64,000 nucleotides of DNA from Pseudarthrobacter sp. W1I19. GTDB lineage: Bacteria > Actinomycetota > Actinomycetes > Actinomycetales > Micrococcaceae. How positions within the stretch are numbered: position 1 is the stretch's first letter; each line of letters begins with the position of its first letter. The notes beneath the pieces are model-generated. The model ran no database searches, was not told the DNA's origin, and worked only from the letters and a program-made list of their open reading frames with translations. Shown here one piece after another: positions 61,215-64,000 of this stretch. The stretch spans positions 3,906,001-3,970,000 of the forward strand of contig NZ_JAUSZR010000001.1 in assembly GCF_030817835.1 (NCBI RefSeq). Reading direction: 5' to 3'. The translations under genes and the position numbers were made by a program.

Positions 61215-61769
61215 CTAGATGCCTGAACGCGGATTTTCGCGGTCCACATGGGAACCACCCTGGCCGGGACCTGCATCATCCGGCCGGCGGTCACCGCGGG
61301 CCCCGTCATGGGCTCCCGCTCCGCGGGCTGTGTCAGCGGCGTCGCGGGCCGCATGAGTGCGGCTGGCGGCATCGCGGTTGGCGCCATCACGGTCCCGGTC
61401 TCCCTTGACATCGGGGTCAATCTCGTCCGCTTTCCGGGTCCTTTCACCCACGTCATCACGGAGCGTCCTGGCCTCGGTGGCCTGCTGGTCCGCCTGTTGG
61501 CGCAAGCGTGCAGCTTCGACCTGCGCCTGTTCTGCATCCGCCCTGGCACGTGTTGCCTTGGCCTCACGCTCACGGGCATCCAGTTCCCTGTCCTGGGCCT
61601 CGCGTCGAATTTCCGCAGCCTTCTCGCGGTGCGCGTTGTCCCGCTTTTGTTGGATCGCCTTCCGGCGCCGTCCTGTTGCGAGCAGCAGCAGCACAATCAG
61701 CACCACCACAACTATGGCAATTACTACCCAAACCCACGGAGCTATTTCCAAAATACCCACCACTTCCAC
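61215..61769 (-). CDS. Membrane-anchored coiled-coil protein
   Basis: A 184-residue protein with one N-terminal helix (about 12-31, WVWVVIAIVVVVLIVLLLLA) followed by a long charged region, KAIQQKRDNAHREKAAEIRR through about residue 110, with heptad-like Ala/Arg/Glu spacing typical of a coiled coil. The C-terminal 70 residues are Gly/Asp/Arg-rich and disordered. It starts with GTG. Homologues of this type in actinobacteria accompany DUF3618 and holin-III genes. The role is unknown, probably structural at the inner membrane. Confidence 0.7.
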   Translation of the reverse strand: MEVVGILEIAPWVWVVIAIVVVVLIVLLLLATGRRRKAIQQKRDNAHREKAAEIRREAQDRELDAREREAKATRARADAEQAQVEAARLRQQADQQATEARTLRDDVGERTRKADEIDPDVKGDRDRDGANRDAASRTHAARDAADTARGAGAHDGARGDRRPDDAGPGQGGSHVDRENPRSGI

Positions 61770-61938
61770 CTAGATGTGACCGGGCCGGCGGAGGCCATTC
61801 CGGCTGACTTTTTTGGAACCGTTGATAACTCGCTTAGCAAGCGTACTTACCTTTTATTAGTAATCATGCTTATTATTTTAGGGCCAGTATCGCTGGTTCT
61901 TGATCAACAACCGGCCTTCTTGGAAAGAGAGAGCGAAG
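61770..61938. promoter_or_regulatory. AT-rich divergent promoter region
   Basis: About 170 bases between divergent genes, including an AT-rich core (about 61845-61885, TTATTAGTAATCATGCTTAT) and a small palindrome CGCTT-AGC-AAGCG (61831-61843). This is unusually AT-rich for the window and probably holds the promoters of both directions. Confidence 0.5.
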
Positions 61939-62928
61939 ATGACAGAGAACCAATGGCCCGAGGATCCCGCTTACACGGCTCCGCCGGCCTCCACAGGAAT
62001 CCCGGGCGAGCGAAGCGCCACCACTTTCCCGCCCGCCGCCACTCCCCAATATGGCGAGGTACCCGCCGGTGACACCGCCGGGACGTCCCGCAAGGAAGCA
62101 GCGAAGGAAGAAGCAGCAGATGTAGCCCGTACGGCGAAAGGCTCCGCGCAGAATGTGGCGCAGACGGCGAAGGAAGAAGCCGCCCACGTTGCTTCCGAGG
62201 CGAAGTACAGCGCGCAGGATCTGCTGTCACAGGCAAAGACCGGACTGACCAGCCAGGCCGGCACGCAGCAGCAGAAGGCCGCCGAAGGGATCCGGACCAT
62301 CTCCAGCCAGCTGCACAGCATGGCCAGCGCCCCCGAGCAGCAGGGCGTGGCCAGTGATCTTATCCGGCAGGCTGCCCAGCGCAGTGAATCGGTGGCTTCC
62401 TGGCTTGAGAACAGGCAGCCGGGCGACCTGCTCGGCGAAGTCCAGAAATTCGCCCGCAACCGCCCCGGCACCTTCCTCCTGCTGGCAGCAGGGGCCGGTG
62501 TCCTGGCAGGCCGGCTCACCCGCGGCCTGACCGCGGGCGCCACCGGAAGCCAGAGCGGCACCAGCAGCAGGGGACTTTCGGCTCAGTACTCCAGCCCTTA
62601 CGGCGACCAGTACAGCAGCACTTACAGCGACCAGTACAGCGAGGGTTACGTCCCGACCGGCGGAACAGTACCACCTCCCCCGGTCCAGCAGCCGGGCCCG
62701 GCCACCACGACGACAGGCTACGACGACGTCGCTGCCGGCACCATGTATCCAACGGCTGCGTCCACCGCCAGCCCCCTGGGCAGCCCTGACCTCGTGGAAG
62801 AAGAACCGTGGTCCGGCAACCGGACGGCTGAGGACCCCCTGGGCGACCGTACCCTTGCCGATGACCCAATGGCCAGCGACCCCCTGACCCGGGACCGCTC
62901 CAGGGACGGCCAGTCTGGTGGACTGTGA
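61939..62928 (+). CDS. Ala-rich helical protein with membrane segment (envelope stress module)
   Basis: A 329-residue protein. The ATG at 61939 follows AGAGAGCGAAG. After a Pro-rich start come Ala/Lys/Glu repeats (KEEAADVARTAKGSAQNVAQ, then TAKEEAAHVASEAKYSAQDL) like LEA or apolipoprotein-like helices, and a core ASDLIRQAAQRSESVASWLE. One membrane helix sits near 177-196 (PGTFLLLAAGAGVLAGRL). The C-terminus is low-complexity, with Tyr/Ser repeats SSTYSDQYSEGY and Pro/Asp runs. It is the first gene of an operon with holin-III and DUF3618 genes. Function unknown; desiccation or osmotic stress protection is a guess. Confidence 0.75.
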   Translation: MTENQWPEDPAYTAPPASTGIPGERSATTFPPAATPQYGEVPAGDTAGTSRKEAAKEEAADVARTAKGSAQNVAQTAKEEAAHVASEAKYSAQDLLSQAKTGLTSQAGTQQQKAAEGIRTISSQLHSMASAPEQQGVASDLIRQAAQRSESVASWLENRQPGDLLGEVQKFARNRPGTFLLLAAGAGVLAGRLTRGLTAGATGSQSGTSSRGLSAQYSSPYGDQYSSTYSDQYSEGYVPTGGTVPPPPVQQPGPATTTTGYDDVAAGTMYPTAASTASPLGSPDLVEEEPWSGNRTAEDPLGDRTLADDPMASDPLTRDRSRDGQSGGL

Positions 62929-63359
62929 TGAGTAGCCAGATTCCGGAGATGCCGCCGAGCGAGGCGCATCAGAAGGCGGATAACGCCTCGTTGGGTGAGT
63001 TGCTGGGTGAGGTAACCCGGGACTTGTCCACGCTGATGCGGCAGGAAGTCGAACTGGCCAAGGCCGAGGCCAAGCAGTCGGCCACCAGGGCGGGTAAGGG
63101 CGCCGGGATGCTCGGCGGTGCCGGCGTGGCCGGGCACTTCGTCCTTCTCTTCCTGTCCCTGGCCCTGATGTTCGCCCTGGGCGCCCTGATGCCGCTGGGC
63201 TGGGCCGCTGTGATCGTCGCCGTGATCTGGGGCATCATCGCCGCGGTCCTGGCCTCGATCGGGCGCAAGGAACTAAAGCAGATCAAGGGCCTGCCCCAGA
63301 CAGGCGAAACACTCTCCGAAATTCCCCCAACCCTAAAACCAGGTGAGGTAAACCGATGA
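62928..63359 (+). CDS. Phage-holin superfamily III (DUF1469) membrane protein
   Basis: A 143-residue protein from the ATG at 62928, which overlaps the TGA of the upstream gene by one base. ASLGELLGEVTRDLSTLMRQ, then EVELAKAEAKQSATRAGKGA is the amphipathic N-terminal part of the family. Two helices follow, about 68-88 and 92-112 (GWAAVIVAVIWGIIAAVLAS). Despite the holin name these are normal chromosomal envelope genes in actinobacteria, here between two companions. A short cytoplasmic tail ends PPTLKPGEVNR. Confidence 0.88.
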   Translation: MSSQIPEMPPSEAHQKADNASLGELLGEVTRDLSTLMRQEVELAKAEAKQSATRAGKGAGMLGGAGVAGHFVLLFLSLALMFALGALMPLGWAAVIVAVIWGIIAAVLASIGRKELKQIKGLPQTGETLSEIPPTLKPGEVNR

Positions 63360-64000
63360 GCGATAACCCGGACGCAATCCGCCAAGACATTGAAGAAACC
63401 CGCGCCCGCCTGGGCACCAACGTGGACGCGGTCGCGGACAAAGTCACCCCGTCCAACATCGTCCACCGCCAGACCGACAAGGTCAAAGACGCCGTCACCG
63501 GAGTCAAGGAGCGAATCATGGGAGCAGCAGACTCAGCAACATCCTCGGTCCAGGACCGGGTCCACTCCGGCACCGGACAGACCAGCGGCGCCCTCCACAG
63601 CACCGGGGACACCCTGCACGGGGCCAAGGACAACGTCAGCGCCAAACTCAGTGACGCGGGCACCGCGATCTCACACGCACCGGACCAGGTCAAAACCAAA
63701 ACCCAGGGCAACCCCCTGGCCGCGGGCCTGATCGCGTTCGGCGCCGGGATGCTGGTCTCGTCCCTGATCCCGCCCAGCCAGAAGGAACGCGAAGCGGCCC
63801 AGCAGCTCAAAACCGCCGCCGAACCCCTGGCCACCCAGGTCACCGACGCCGCCAAGGACATGGTCCAGGACCTGAAGGAACCGGCCCAGGAAGCGATGGA
63901 GAACGTCAAGGCCACCGCCACCGAGGGCGTCCAGAACGTCAAATCCGAAGGCCAGGGCGCCGTCACCGACGTCAAAGACCGCGCCACCGATGCCAAAACC
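63356..64000 (+). CDS. DUF3618-domain protein (partial, C-terminus beyond the window)
   Basis: The first 215 residues are visible. The DUF3618 hallmark DAIRQDIEETRARLGTNVDA opens the protein, followed by VADKVTPSNIVHRQTDKVKD. A membrane segment lies near 121-140 (GNPLAAGLIAFGAGMLVSSL), then a helical region of repeated TDAAKDMVQDLKEPAQEAME-type units that runs off the end. The ATG overlaps the stop of the holin-III gene (ATGA). DUF3618 proteins are envelope-associated and of unknown function. The three genes form one module. Confidence 0.88.
   Translation, partial: MSDNPDAIRQDIEETRARLGTNVDAVADKVTPSNIVHRQTDKVKDAVTGVKERIMGAADSATSSVQDRVHSGTGQTSGALHSTGDTLHGAKDNVSAKLSDAGTAISHAPDQVKTKTQGNPLAAGLIAFGAGMLVSSLIPPSQKEREAAQQLKTAAEPLATQVTDAAKDMVQDLKEPAQEAMENVKATATEGVQNVKSEGQGAVTDVKDRATDAKT

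Noticed and set aside
62928..63359. Holin-family gene as a sign of a prophage
   Set aside because: Neighbours are chromosomal envelope genes with 4-bp overlaps, and no lysin, terminase, integrase or structural phage genes are present.

Overview
The window is high-GC, gene-dense DNA from an actinobacterium. Gene content points to the Micrococcaceae, most likely an Arthrobacter/Pseudarthrobacter-type soil organism. Pointers are the Asp23/AmaP-like envelope cluster, a secreted GH68 levansucrase, LacI/IclR-controlled catabolic genes, DUF3618/holin-III envelope genes, frequent GTG/TTG starts and 4-bp ATGA/GTGA gene overlaps. The genus is inference from content; there is no rRNA here. No prophage, insertion sequence, CRISPR array or replication origin was found.

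Layout. 0-3.5 kb: an alpha-glucoside uptake operon (permease cut by the window edge, lipoprotein binding protein) divergent from a GH13 alpha-glucosidase, with a LacI-family operator between. 3.5-5.8 kb: five overlapping Asp23/AmaP-type envelope genes. 5.9-8.4 kb: levansucrase with its own LacI-type operator and a long empty upstream region. 8.4-8.9 kb: tRNA-Glu, -Asp and -Phe with a promoter and a UUCG terminator. 8.9-16.4 kb: PHP protein, EamA exporter, zincin, CDF metal exporter, a frameshifted NlpC/P60 gene, and an ABC exporter with a LolA-like protein. 16.4-22 kb: a rifampicin-phosphotransferase-like enzyme, tandem universal stress protein, short flavoprotein, CopC. 22-26 kb: purine permease, Na+/H+ antiporter, HutG. 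26-33 kb: a CitA/DcuS-type two-component system beside tctCBA, a universal stress protein and a FAH-family hydrolase.

33-44 kb: histidine catabolism (hutU, hutH, IclR regulator, with matching 18-bp operators at both promoters), then a DinB protein, oxidoreductases, an amino-acid permease, a LysE exporter and a QorB/HxlR divergent pair. hutI is not in the window. 44-48 kb: a hydroxybutyrate-dehydrogenase-like SDR, an MHS transporter and a LysR regulator. A repeated intergenic element occurs at 35.7 and 47.9 kb.

48.9-58.9 kb: the most striking region, a nine-gene minus-strand operon. It holds a complete set of ADP-heptose enzymes (GmhA, GmhB, two full HldE proteins), three glycosyltransferases including a GT9 heptosyltransferase-like one, an aldehyde dehydrogenase and an SDR. 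This chemistry is classically that of Gram-negative LPS, so in a Gram-positive-type genome it suggests an uncharacterised heptose-bearing glycan or metabolite. 59-64 kb: a SigB/SigF-type sigma factor, an epimerase-like protein, and a stress/envelope module (coiled-coil membrane protein, DUF, holin-III, DUF3618) running off the window end.
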